Shown: positions 6,386-14,229, counted from the stretch's first letter. The stretch: 14,229 nucleotides of DNA from an uncultured Bacilli bacterium (GCA_947625005.1 CANQNA010000025.1:1-14229), one strand, 5' to 3'. A program made the numbers and translations. Notes: a model not told the origin generated them from the letters alone.

Positions 6386-9300
6386 ATGTATAGAGCTAAA
6401 ATATTAGAAAAATTTTTAATTATCTTACCAATATTAGATTTAATAACATCTTTATCAACAAGATTTTTTCCTCTACCGTTAACTCTAGGAGTTATAGTAA
6501 AAGGTTTATTTTTAATATTTATTTTAATTTACTTATTATTTTTTAATTATTCAAAGTTTAAAAATCTTAGTAGATTATATTTGTTTATCATATTTTTTTA
6601 TGAAATTCTATATTTTGGATTTAAAATACCTCATTTAACATTTACAAAATTAATGTTGGAAATAATAGGGCAATTTAAATTTTTATTTTTTCCTATATGT
6701 TTAATAGGATTTCTATGTTTTTTTGAACAATTTAAATTTAATAAAAAAACTTTAATAAATATTTTATCTGTTAATATATTTATATATATCATTCTTTTAA
6801 TAATACCTTTATTAACAAACACAGGATTTGAAAATTACAATTATTCTGATAATTTAAATGGAACTATAGGATGGTTTTATTCTGCTAACGAACTATCTAT
6901 TATTTTGACTTTACTTTTTCCTTTTATATATAAGTTGAATGGTCGAATAAATAATATAGTATTTTTACTTATAAGTTTAATTATAATTTTTGTTATTTTT
7001 GCTATAGGAACAAAGATACTATTTATGGGAATTATTATTGTGACTTTATTAATGTTTATTATTTCATTTGTTAAATTTATTAGGAAAAAACAAACATCAA
7101 AAATAATAAATGCTTTTATTCTATTTGTTACTACAATTATTATTATGATAAACAGTACTGTAATAAGTAATTTTGCGCTAATAAATAAATATCCACAAAA
7201 TGAAATTCAAACTGAGTTGGAGATTATTATTAAGGAAGAACAAAAAGACTTAAACAATTTTTTAAAAGAAAATAAAATTTATAATATATATAATAAATAT
7301 GGTAGAACATTACTAGGTGATCGTGATTTATATTTAGATAATATATTATATACATATATAAAACAATATTCTCCTAAAACATTCTTAACGGGATTAGGTT
7401 TAATAAATAATAATCAATATACTAATTTAATTGAAATAGACACTTTTGATTTATATTTTTATTACGGATTTCTTGCCTTATTTATAGATTTATTACCAAT
7501 AGTGTATATAATGTATTTATTTTTTAAATCTAAAAAAACAAGTTATATGTTTTTAAATATTTTAATGATATTTTTAGGTTATGCTATTGCAGGTATTTGT
7601 GGACACGTTTTAATGGCTCCTGCAGTAAATATTTATCTAATAATGTATTTTTGCCTTTTTTTCCAAGAATGTAATTTATATAATGAAAAGAAAATTAAAG
7701 AAAAAGAATTAGCAATATATGCTCTTCATTTAAATTATGGTGGAGTGGAAAGAAATATAACTAATCTTGCTAATATCTTATCAGAATATTATAATGTAAC
7801 AATATATAGCGTATATCATTTAAAAGAGCCGGCATTTTCTTTAAATCAAAATGTTAAAATACAATATTTAACAGAGGGCATCGCTCCAAATAAAAAAGAA
7901 TTTCTTACAAACTTAAAACAATTTAGACCATTAAAATTATTTATTAGTAGTTTAACCGCTTTAAAAGTCCTTTATTTAAAAAATAGTCGCTTAAATAAAT
8001 CCTTAAGCGAATGTGATGCAAAAATTATTATATCTACGAGAATAGACTTTTCTAAAAAAATGGTAAGATATAATTTTTATCGTAATATAAAAATTGCTCA
8101 TGAGCATATCTATCATAATAATGATAATAATTATTTTAAAGACTTAGAACAAATCTTAAAACACATTGATTATTTAATGCCAAGTAGTGCCTATTTAACA
8201 GAATATTATCAAAATTTATTTTCTAAATATAAAAATAAAATAATTCAAAACAAAATGCCTATAAATTTACATATTAAAGAAAATAATCTTACTGCCAAAA
8301 ACATTATAAGTGTAGGAAGACTTAGTCCAGAAAAAGGCTTTATAGATTTAATAAAAGTCTTTAAAAAAATTTCTGAAAAACACAACGATTGGACTTTAAC
8401 TATAGCCGGAGACGGCCCAGAAAGAGAAAAAATAGAAGAATTAATAATACAATATAATTTAAAAAAGAAAGTTAAATTATTAGGAAATCTAAAACCTCAA
8501 GAATTAGATAAAATTTATCAAAACTCTTCTATTTATATAATGACTTCTTATGAAGAATCTTTTGGATTAGTTCTTCTAGAAGCCGCTCATTATAATCTAC
8601 CTTTAGTTGCTTTCTCAACAGCTTTAGGTGCTAAAGAAATAATAAACAAAAACGGCTTACTTATAGATAATAGGGACATTCAAGAAATGTCTTATAAAGT
8701 AAATAAAATAATAGAAGATGAAAGTTATCGTAAAAAATTAGGAGAAAAATCTCTTCTTATTGCTCAAAAATATAACTATTCTAAGGTAAAAACAGAAATA
8801 TTAGAATTTTATATATCTTTAGAAAAGAAAAATATTTATTCTAATCTATACAAAGGAACTTTAACAGATTTTCACGAAATAATAAATAAAAAATTAGAAA
8901 ATCAAGAAAAAACCTTTATAATAACTGCAAATCCAGAAAGCTATATTATATCTAAAAAAGACAATGAGATTTTTGAAATTTTGAATAATAAAGAAAATTT
9001 AGTTGTTCCTGACGGAATATCTATTGTGAAAACAGCAAATTATTTAGGGTACAACATAAAAGAAAGAATAACTGGAGTAGAATTAACAGAATATTTATTA
9101 AGATTAGCAAACGAAAAACATTACAGCCTATTTCTTTTTGGTAGTTCTAAAAGTGTTATAACAAAATTAAATGATTTTATCTTAAATAAATATCCTAATA
9201 TTAATATTTTAGGTTTTGAAAATGGATATGTAAAAGATAAAGATAAAGTTATGAAAAAAATAAAAAATTTATCTCCTGACATAATATTAATTGCTTTAGG

Positions 9301-9538
9301 AATACCTCTTCAAGAAAAATTAATAAATAAGCATATAAGTAATTTTAATAAAGGATTATTCATAGGAATTGGAGGGTCTTTTGACGTTTTAAGTGGCGAA
9401 AAAAAACGTGCTCCTAAAATTTTTATTAAATTAAACTTAGAATGGCTATATAGAATTTTAAAAGAACCAAAAAGAATTATTCGTTTTATTAAATATAATT
9501 TAAAATTTTTACTTGATATCAATAAAGAAAAAAATTAA
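6386..9538 (+). CDS. Three-part fusion: Wzy/O-antigen ligase-like, GT4, and WecG/TagA domains
   Basis: A 1050-residue protein. Residues 1-436 hold about 12 hydrophobic segments and a loop of about 94 residues (261-354), in which R-x5-R and a T-G-L-G-L motif (335-339) resemble Wzy polymerases and O-antigen ligases. Residues 442-812 form a GT4 transferase: GGVER (452-456), VGRLSPEKG (643-651), AGDGP (674-678) and E-x7-E at Glu724 and Glu732. Residues 843-1046 form a WecG/TagA/CpsF domain: TANPE (847-851), VVPDG with Asp876, PLQE with Gln976, GIGGSFD (994-1000), KRAP and LEWLYRILKEPKR. These match the Thr, Asp and Gln known to matter in TagA. With the N-terminus inside, 12 helices put the big loop outside and both transferases inside. 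An upstream in-frame ATG (6374) overlaps the GGAGGG site (6376-6381), so I chose 6386. It could polymerise units and add the second sugar. Confidence 0.9.
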   Translation: MYRAKILEKFLIILPILDLITSLSTRFFPLPLTLGVIVKGLFLIFILIYLLFFNYSKFKNLSRLYLFIIFFYEILYFGFKIPHLTFTKLMLEIIGQFKFLFFPICLIGFLCFFEQFKFNKKTLINILSVNIFIYIILLIIPLLTNTGFENYNYSDNLNGTIGWFYSANELSIILTLLFPFIYKLNGRINNIVFLLISLIIIFVIFAIGTKILFMGIIIVTLLMFIISFVKFIRKKQTSKIINAFILFVTTIIIMINSTVISNFALINKYPQNEIQTELEIIIKEEQKDLNNFLKENKIYNIYNKYGRTLLGDRDLYLDNILYTYIKQYSPKTFLTGLGLINNNQYTNLIEIDTFDLYFYYGFLALFIDLLPIVYIMYLFFKSKKTSYMFLNILMIFLGYAIAGICGHVLMAPAVNIYLIMYFCLFFQECNLYNEKKIKEKELAIYALHLNYGGVERNITNLANILSEYYNVTIYSVYHLKEPAFSLNQNVKIQYLTEGIAPNKKEFLTNLKQFRPLKLFISSLTALKVLYLKNSRLNKSLSECDAKIIISTRIDFSKKMVRYNFYRNIKIAHEHIYHNNDNNYFKDLEQILKHIDYLMPSSAYLTEYYQNLFSKYKNKIIQNKMPINLHIKENNLTAKNIISVGRLSPEKGFIDLIKVFKKISEKHNDWTLTIAGDGPEREKIEELIIQYNLKKKVKLLGNLKPQELDKIYQNSSIYIMTSYEESFGLVLLEAAHYNLPLVAFSTALGAKEIINKNGLLIDNRDIQEMSYKVNKIIEDESYRKKLGEKSLLIAQKYNYSKVKTEILEFYISLEKKNIYSNLYKGTLTDFHEIINKKLENQEKTFIITANPESYIISKKDNEIFEILNNKENLVVPDGISIVKTANYLGYNIKERITGVELTEYLLRLANEKHYSLFLFGSSKSVITKLNDFILNKYPNINILGFENGYVKDKDKVMKKIKNLSPDIILIALGIPLQEKLINKHISNFNKGLFIGIGGSFDVLSGEKKRAPKIFIKLNLEWLYRILKEPKRIIRFIKYNLKFLLDINKEKN

Positions 9539-9552
9539 AAAGGAGTTTAAAA

Positions 9553-10566
9553 ATGAAATATATATTATATGATTTTGATGGAACAATATACGATGGAGAT
9601 TCTTCTTTTGATTTTATTGTATATTGTCATTTAAAAAATTTAAAATTGTTAAAAAATATACCAAAGTATATTTTAGCGGCCTTTAAATATAAATTTAAAC
9701 TTATTACAAAAACTGAAATGAAAGAAATCTTTTTTTCGTTTTTAAAAGAAGTTAAAAATATTGATAAATTAGTAAAAGATTTTTGGAAAACTCATGAAAA
9801 AAATATAAAAGAATTTTATCTTAAGAAACAACATGATAAAGATATAATTATATCTGCAAGTCCTTATTTTTTATTAGAGCCTATAAAAAATAAATTTAAA
9901 GTTTATGATTTAATTGCAAGTAATGTTAATAAAAAAAATGGTAAATTTGAAGGAAATAATTGTTTAGGTGAAGAAAAAGTAGAGAGATTTAAAGAAAAAT
10001 ATTCTAAAGCTGAAATTTTAGAAATGTATACAGATTCTAAAAATGATTTACCTCTTATTAAACTTGCTAATAAAGGATATTTAGTAGTAAGAGATGATAT
10101 TTATAATTATTTTGAATATAAGAAACCTAATATTTTTAGAAGATTATTTAACTTTTTCTTACATCAATATAAAAAAAATCAAGAAATCATTAATTATCTA
10201 ATTTTTGGAGTACTTACTACAATAGTTAGTCTAGTAACCTATTATACTTTAGTATTTACTATTTTAAATCCCAATAAAGCCTTAGAATTACAGTTAGCAA
10301 ATATATTATCTTGGATTATATCAGTTATTTTTGCTTATATTACTAATAGAATATATGTATTTAAAAGTAAAAATAAAAATATAAAAAAAGAATTTATTAA
10401 TTTTTGTGGTAGTAGAATTATTACTTTATTATTAGATATGTTTATAATGTTTTTCTTTGTAACACTATTACATTTAAATGACAAAATATTTAAATTGATT
10501 TCTCAAGTGTTAGTTGTTATTGGGAATTACATTATTAGTAAAATTTTTGTGTTTAGGAAGAAGTAG
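9553..10566 (+). CDS. HAD-IB phosphatase fused to GtrA-family membrane protein
   Basis: A 337-residue two-domain protein. Residues 1-185 are a HAD-superfamily phosphatase of the phosphoserine-phosphatase-like (IB) type: DFDGT (7-11, nucleophile Asp7 and acid Asp9), a helical cap, motif II SAS (101-103), a motif III Lys in GEEKVERF (Lys142), and TDSKNDLP (160-167) with the metal-binding Asp residues. All catalytic positions are present. Residues 212-337 are a GtrA domain with four membrane helices, NRIYVF (265-270) and NYIISKIFVF (325-334). GtrA proteins are implicated in flipping undecaprenyl-phosphate-linked sugars. The phosphatase probably faces the cytoplasm and could act on a phosphorylated lipid or sugar precursor; this is inference. 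AAAAGGAG (9537-9544) supports the start, 14 bases after the fusion gene, so the two are co-transcribed. Confidence 0.87.
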   Translation: MKYILYDFDGTIYDGDSSFDFIVYCHLKNLKLLKNIPKYILAAFKYKFKLITKTEMKEIFFSFLKEVKNIDKLVKDFWKTHEKNIKEFYLKKQHDKDIIISASPYFLLEPIKNKFKVYDLIASNVNKKNGKFEGNNCLGEEKVERFKEKYSKAEILEMYTDSKNDLPLIKLANKGYLVVRDDIYNYFEYKKPNIFRRLFNFFLHQYKKNQEIINYLIFGVLTTIVSLVTYYTLVFTILNPNKALELQLANILSWIISVIFAYITNRIYVFKSKNKNIKKEFINFCGSRIITLLLDMFIMFFFVTLLHLNDKIFKLISQVLVVIGNYIISKIFVFRKK

Positions 10567-10592
10567 TGAGTTATTAATCAAATTAAACAAAC

Positions 10593-10621
10593 TTTATCTT
10601 TATTTTTTAACATGCTATAAT
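10593..10621 (+). promoter_or_regulatory. Internal promoter (extended -10) before the pyruvyl transferase gene
   Basis: TATAAT (10616-10621) is preceded by TG at 10613-10614, an extended -10. A weak TTTATC (10593-10598) lies 17 bases upstream. It falls in the 91-base gap after the HAD-GtrA gene. A start near 10628 gives a leader of about 30 bases ending in TTGGAGG (10644-10650). No terminator is seen before it, so it would add to read-through transcription. Confidence 0.55.
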
Positions 10622-10657
10622 ACTTATATAAAATTATATTATCTTGGAGGCTTTGTA

Positions 10658-11704
10658 ATGAAATTTTTAAAAAAAATAGTGCTAAAAACAATAAAAGGAC
10701 TAATGTTAATAAAAGTAATTATAAAAAGTAAAATATATCAAAATAAAATTTATTTAATTGGAGTTCCTATCCACGGTAATTTAGGGGATCAAGCAATTAC
10801 TATAGCTGAAGAGAAATTTTTAAAAGAAAATTTTAAAAAATATAAAATTATTGAAATAGAATCAGTATTAGCACAAAAATATATTAAATTTTTAAAAAAA
10901 ATAATTAAGTCAAATGAATTAATTTTAATTCATGGAGGGGGATTTTTGGGAAGTTTATGGTTAGAAGAAGAAATGATGTTTCGAAAAGTTTTAATTAATT
11001 TTCCAAATAATAATATAATTGTTTTTCCTCAAACAATTTATTTTGAAAATGTTAATGTAGAAGATGAAATAATGAAAAAATCTATGGAAATATATTCTTC
11101 TCATAAACATTTAACTATTTGTTGTAGAGAAAAATATTCTTATGATTTTATGAAACAATATTTTAAAAATGTTAACACTTTGTTAGTACCTGATATGGTG
11201 TTGTATTTAAATAATATTAAATGTGAAAATAAAAGAAATGATGTTTTGTTTTGTTTAAGAAAAGATAAAGAAAAAGTTATATATAATTTAGATAAAATAA
11301 AAGTGTTTTTAGAAGAAAAATATCAAATTTTTTATACAGATACTGTAATTAAAAAAAAAGTTAACAGTTATAATAGGAAAAAAGTCTTTTTAAATAAGAT
11401 AAACGAATTTAGTAAATATGAATTAGTTATAACTGATAGACTTCATGGTATGATATTTGCATTGCTTGCTCAAACTCCTTGTTTAGTGCTAGAGAACAAA
11501 AGTTATAAAATTAAAGGGGTTTATGAATGGATAAAAGATGTTTGTTATATTAAATTAACTAAACATGAAAATATTTTAAAAGATTTAAAAGAATTTATTA
11601 ATCAAGATTTTAATTTTTCAAGAAGTAATATTTCTTTAAAATATGAAAAATTAATTAAGTTAATTAGTACTAGCTTAGGAGATGCTAAAGATGAAAGAAA
11701 ATAA
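10658..11704 (+). CDS. Polysaccharide pyruvyl transferase family protein
   Basis: A protein of 348 residues from the chosen start. Family members transfer pyruvate from phosphoenolpyruvate to a sugar as a ketal, giving the polymer negative charge. Motifs are HGNLGDQA (39-46), IHGGGFLG (91-98), VFPQTIYF (122-129), VPDM (177-180), FCLRKD (198-203) and the hallmark TDRLHG (259-264) followed by a small-residue segment. The length is usual for the EpsI/EpsO/CsaB-like group. The frame is open upstream to an ATG at 10514, but that would overlap the preceding gene and run across a promoter. The ATG at 10658, seven bases after GGAGG, is preferred. Some relatives may have other substrates, so pyruvylation is the likely but unproven role. 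Confidence 0.88.
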   Translation: MKFLKKIVLKTIKGLMLIKVIIKSKIYQNKIYLIGVPIHGNLGDQAITIAEEKFLKENFKKYKIIEIESVLAQKYIKFLKKIIKSNELILIHGGGFLGSLWLEEEMMFRKVLINFPNNNIIVFPQTIYFENVNVEDEIMKKSMEIYSSHKHLTICCREKYSYDFMKQYFKNVNTLLVPDMVLYLNNIKCENKRNDVLFCLRKDKEKVIYNLDKIKVFLEEKYQIFYTDTVIKKKVNSYNRKKVFLNKINEFSKYELVITDRLHGMIFALLAQTPCLVLENKSYKIKGVYEWIKDVCYIKLTKHENILKDLKEFINQDFNFSRSNISLKYEKLIKLISTSLGDAKDERK

Positions 11705-13229
11705 TAGAACCATTAATTCAACAAAAAATGTTATTTTTGCTCTTGGCTGTCAATTTGTAACTTTATTATTGAGTTTTGTTAATAGAAGTTTCTTTATAAA
11801 GAATTTATCAGCAACTTATTTGGGATTAAATGGCGTTTTTTCTAATGTTATTTATTTTCTAAGTTTGGCTGAATTGGGGATTGGTAATGTTTTATTATAT
11901 AATTTGTACAAACCACTTAAAGATAATGATAATAAAAAAATTGTACAAATTTTAAACTTGTTTAAAAAGTTGTATACTATTATTGCTATTGTAATATTAG
12001 TATTAGGTATTTTAGTTATTCCTTTATTACCTTATATATTAAATGGTATAAAGTTTTCATTATCAATTCTTATAATATATTTACTTTTTTTAACTAATAC
12101 GGTAGCTTCTTATTTATTTACTTATAAAATGTTTTTGTTAACTGCTGATCAAAAAGATAGAATTGTAAGTCAAGTAACTATGTTTACTGTAATTATAAAA
12201 GAAATTATACAAATATTAATATTAATTTTATTTAAAAATTTTTATCTTTATTTAATAGTTTTAATAATAACTACTTTAATGAAAAATATTATTTTGAGCA
12301 TAATTGTTTCCAAAAAATATGACTTGAAATTAAAAGTAGATGCATTGCCAGTAAAAGAAAAAAAACGTATTTTTTTAGATTTTCGTGATATTTTCTTTTA
12401 TAAATTTTCTAATATTGTTTTATATGGGACAGATAATCTTTTAATGTCTATGTTATTAAATAACGGAACAATAATTGTTGGTATATATTCTAATTATTTA
12501 TTAATAACTAATTCTTTAAAAAATGTAATTACGCCAATTTTTCAAGCTATGACTGGTAGTATAGGAAATTTAAATGCCAGTGATGATATTGAAAAAAAAT
12601 ATACTGTTTTTAAATCTTTAAATTTTATTGCAACTTTTATTTATGGATTATGTAGTATTTGTTTATTTTTACTTTTAAACCCGTTTATCAATATATTTGC
12701 AGGAAAAGATTATTTATTTACTACTGTTATCGTAGTCATAATTGTTATATATTTTTATGTTGAAGGTACATTTACACCATCTTGGATTTTTAGAGAAACA
12801 GCAGGAATTTTTAGAAAAAGTAAAAATACTGCTTTAGTACAAGCTATTTTAAATGTCGTATTATCAATTGTTTTAGGACTTAAAATTGGAATAGTAGGTA
12901 TTCTTGGCGCTACAATAATTTCAAGATTATTAACAACTTATTTTTATGAACCATTTTTAATAGTGAATAATTATTTAAATAAATCTTTTGTTAATTATCT
13001 TTTAAATAATTTAAAGTATTTATTAAGAAATCTTTTAGTCGGAATAGTAGTTTATTTCATCTTTAGAAATATGACTATAAATAATTATTTTGATTTTCTT
13101 ATTTATGGTACTTTGATATTTACTTTATCATTAGTGTTATTAATTAAATTAAGCCATAAGGATGATGAATTTAAGTTTTTAACAGCTAAATTTAAATTTA
13201 TACTAAATAAAGTTAGAAGGGGAAAATAG
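11691..13229 (+). CDS. Wzx-type oligosaccharide flippase (MOP superfamily)
   Basis: A polytopic membrane protein of 512 residues with about 12-14 hydrophobic segments. It probably moves undecaprenyl-diphosphate-linked repeat units to the outer face of the membrane. The N-terminus carries the pattern common to Wzx proteins of Gram-positive capsule loci: a polar head (RTINSTKNVIF), a first helix, RSFFIKNLSATYLGLNGVF, then SLAELGIGNVLLYNLYKPL. A second set near GTDNLLMSMLL and FRETAGIFRKSKNTALVQA fits the C-lobe of this superfamily. An earlier ATG (11682) is in frame, but TTAGGAG (11675-11681) directly abuts it. The ATG at 11691 has proper spacing and is chosen. The start overlaps the end of the pyruvyl transferase gene by 14 bases, implying one operon. 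Confidence 0.9.
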   Translation: MKENNRTINSTKNVIFALGCQFVTLLLSFVNRSFFIKNLSATYLGLNGVFSNVIYFLSLAELGIGNVLLYNLYKPLKDNDNKKIVQILNLFKKLYTIIAIVILVLGILVIPLLPYILNGIKFSLSILIIYLLFLTNTVASYLFTYKMFLLTADQKDRIVSQVTMFTVIIKEIIQILILILFKNFYLYLIVLIITTLMKNIILSIIVSKKYDLKLKVDALPVKEKKRIFLDFRDIFFYKFSNIVLYGTDNLLMSMLLNNGTIIVGIYSNYLLITNSLKNVITPIFQAMTGSIGNLNASDDIEKKYTVFKSLNFIATFIYGLCSICLFLLLNPFINIFAGKDYLFTTVIVVIIVIYFYVEGTFTPSWIFRETAGIFRKSKNTALVQAILNVVLSIVLGLKIGIVGILGATIISRLLTTYFYEPFLIVNNYLNKSFVNYLLNNLKYLLRNLLVGIVVYFIFRNMTINNYFDFLIYGTLIFTLSLVLLIKLSHKDDEFKFLTAKFKFILNKVRRGK

Positions 13230-13230
13230 T

Positions 13231-14115
13231 ATGAAATTTTATTTGTTTTGTAAAAGAATTTGGCTATTTATTAAAATGAAATTTATTTTAATAAAATATG
13301 GCTATCCAAAAGTTTTTGATTCACTTCAAACAATTGATTATATTAAAAAAAGTGGTTATAATGTTTCAAGATTTGGAGACGGAGAAATTGATATTCTTAA
13401 TGGTAAATCTATTAAATTTCAAGAATATGATGAAAAATTAGCAGATAAATTAAAAAATATTTTAAAGAATGATAAAAATAATTTAATGGTTTGTATTCCT
13501 TGTGTATTTGAATTAAAAAATATAAAGCCTTTAAAAAATTCTTCAAAATTATTTTGGCTTGATTACGTTGTAAATAATTATATTAAGTATGTTAATTATT
13601 TAGATTTATCTAAAAATTACTATGATGCAAGTGTATCAAGACCTTATATAAGATATAAATTTAATAATAAAATAAGTGATAAGTTATTTAAAAAGATGAA
13701 AGGACTTTGGAATGATAGAGATATATTAATTTTAGAAGGTGAATATAGTCGTTTGGGAGTTGGTAATGATTTGTTCCAAAATGCTAAAAGCATTAAAAGA
13801 ATTTTGTGTCCAAGTAAAAATGCATTTTCAAAATATGATAAAATTTTAAAATCTGTTAAATTAAATGCTAAAGACAAATTAGTATTAATTGCACTTGGCC
13901 CAACTGCAACTGTTTTGGCCAGTGATCTTTTAGATAGTAATATCCATGCAATTGATTTAGGACATTTAGATTTAGAGTATGAATGGTATAAAATGAAAGT
14001 TAAGGATAGAGTTGATGTTAAAAATAAAATTGTTAATGAATTAGAAAATAATAAAGAAATACTAGAATTACACGATAAAAAATACCAAGAATCAATTATC
14101 GAAATAATAAAGTAA
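13231..14115 (+). CDS. GT-D fold glycosyltransferase (DUF1792 family)
   Basis: A 294-residue protein resembling the DUF1792 glycosyltransferases that define the GT-D fold, known from streptococcal adhesin glycosylation and also present in capsule loci. The metal- and nucleotide-binding motif is in SRFGDGEIDILNG (46-58), with Asp50 and Glu52 as the D-x-E pair. Later family features are LCPSKNAF (191-198), LIALGPTATVLASDL (215-229) and DLGHLDLEYEWYKM (237-250). The first 28 residues are basic and hydrophobic, perhaps aiding membrane association. GAAGGGGA (13216-13223) supports the ATG, which follows the flippase stop by one base. It is the last gene before a strong terminator, so it is the end of the operon. 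In this setting it more likely adds a sugar to the polymer unit than to an adhesin. Confidence 0.9.
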   Translation: MKFYLFCKRIWLFIKMKFILIKYGYPKVFDSLQTIDYIKKSGYNVSRFGDGEIDILNGKSIKFQEYDEKLADKLKNILKNDKNNLMVCIPCVFELKNIKPLKNSSKLFWLDYVVNNYIKYVNYLDLSKNYYDASVSRPYIRYKFNNKISDKLFKKMKGLWNDRDILILEGEYSRLGVGNDLFQNAKSIKRILCPSKNAFSKYDKILKSVKLNAKDKLVLIALGPTATVLASDLLDSNIHAIDLGHLDLEYEWYKMKVKDRVDVKNKIVNELENNKEILELHDKKYQESIIEIIK

Positions 14116-14167
14116 CTATTAAGAAGTTGAGTAATGAATTTAGTATTATAATATTATATGTCTTTTT

Positions 14168-14204
14168 AATACAACAAATTAAATTTACATGTTGTATTTT
14201 TTTT
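14168..14204 (+). terminator. Strong Rho-independent terminator ending the polymer locus
   Basis: AATACAACA (14168-14176) pairs perfectly with TGTTGTATT (14190-14198) over a 13-base loop. It is followed by an unbroken T-run to 14204. The nine-pair stem and eight T residues (14197-14204) make this the clearest terminator in the window. The opposite strand has no T-run, so it acts only on rightward transcription. Confidence 0.82.
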
Positions 14205-14212
14205 GTTATACT
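14184..14212 (+). promoter_or_regulatory. Promoter for a gene beyond the window, overlapping the terminator
   Basis: TTTACA (14184-14189, one mismatch to TTGACA) lies 17 bases before TATACT (14207-14212). TG at 14204-14205 makes an extended -10. The -35 sits in the loop of the preceding terminator hairpin and the spacer includes its 3' arm and T-run. Transcription would begin near 14219, so its gene lies beyond the window. Confidence 0.6.
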
Positions 14213-14229
14213 TAATAATGGATGTGGAA

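Noticed and set aside
9310..9522. Minus-strand frame opposite the TagA domain, and similar ones at 5556-5759, 6631-6822, 1317-1574 and 13644-13877
   Set aside because: All lie fully opposite genes with complete family motifs and have no recognisable content or ribosome sites.
10514..10657. Upstream extension of the pyruvyl transferase gene to an ATG at 10514
   Set aside because: It would overlap the HAD-GtrA gene, cross a likely promoter and add 48 residues not typical of the family. The ATG at 10658 has GGAGG at ideal spacing.
11682..11690. ATG at 11682 as start of the flippase gene
   Set aside because: The AGGAG motif directly abuts it, leaving no spacing. The ATG nine bases later fits.
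1..14229. Mollicute genetic code (TGA as tryptophan)
   Set aside because: Tryptophan is written TGG throughout, and TGA ends the PEN-repeat and first GT2 genes at sensible overlaps with the next start.
1..14229. CRISPR arrays, insertion sequences, tRNA or rRNA genes
   Set aside because: No spaced direct repeats, transposase motifs with terminal repeats, or RNA gene signatures were seen. The only tandem array is coding.

Overview
The window is very AT-rich, and every gene lies on the + strand. TGG is used for tryptophan and TGA is a real stop (it ends two genes), so the standard bacterial code applies. Low GC, strong AGGAG-type ribosome binding sites, a TagO-type initiating transferase, a WecG/TagA domain and a DUF1292-like protein together suggest a low-GC Bacillota, perhaps a gut Bacilli or Erysipelotrichia-like lineage. 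I cannot name a genus.

Layout. (a) Bases 2-85 are the 3' end of an RluA-type pseudouridine synthase gene, closed by a hairpin terminator that contains its stop codon. (b) Bases 178-2075 form a two-gene unit with its own promoter. The first gene is a 541-residue membrane protein of unknown function, with a duplicated coiled segment and a long PEN repeat. The second overlaps it and encodes a small acidic DUF1292-like protein. (c) Bases 2138-14115 are a surface-glycopolymer locus: tagO-type phosphoglycosyl transferase, GT4 glycosyltransferase, two tandem GT2 glycosyltransferases, a 1050-residue three-part fusion (Wzy/O-antigen ligase-like, then GT4, then WecG/TagA), a HAD phosphatase-GtrA fusion, a pyruvyl transferase, a Wzx-type flippase and a GT-D (DUF1792) glycosyltransferase. 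(d) A strong terminator follows, and a promoter for a gene beyond the window overlaps it.

How the genes may work together (inference from families). The TagO-like enzyme loads HexNAc-1-phosphate onto undecaprenyl phosphate. The TagA domain of the fusion would add a second residue, ManNAc in characterised homologues. The GT4, GT2 and GT-D enzymes extend the unit, and the pyruvyl transferase may add an acidic ketal. The flippase exports the lipid-linked unit and the Wzy module of the fusion polymerises it outside. The HAD-GtrA protein may help supply or flip a polyprenyl-linked sugar for side-chain decoration. No ABC exporter, CDP-glycerol/ribitol polymerase, sugar-nucleotide synthesis gene or LCP ligase is present here.

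The most unusual item is the three-part fusion. It puts the outer-face polymerase and two inner-face transferases on one chain, and its apparent membrane topology fits this. Six promoter-like sites and three hairpin terminators were found by eye. Several are packed into very short spacers, with stop codons inside terminator hairpins and a promoter -35 inside a terminator loop. No tRNA, rRNA, CRISPR array, insertion sequence or gene-free stretch above 300 bases was seen.
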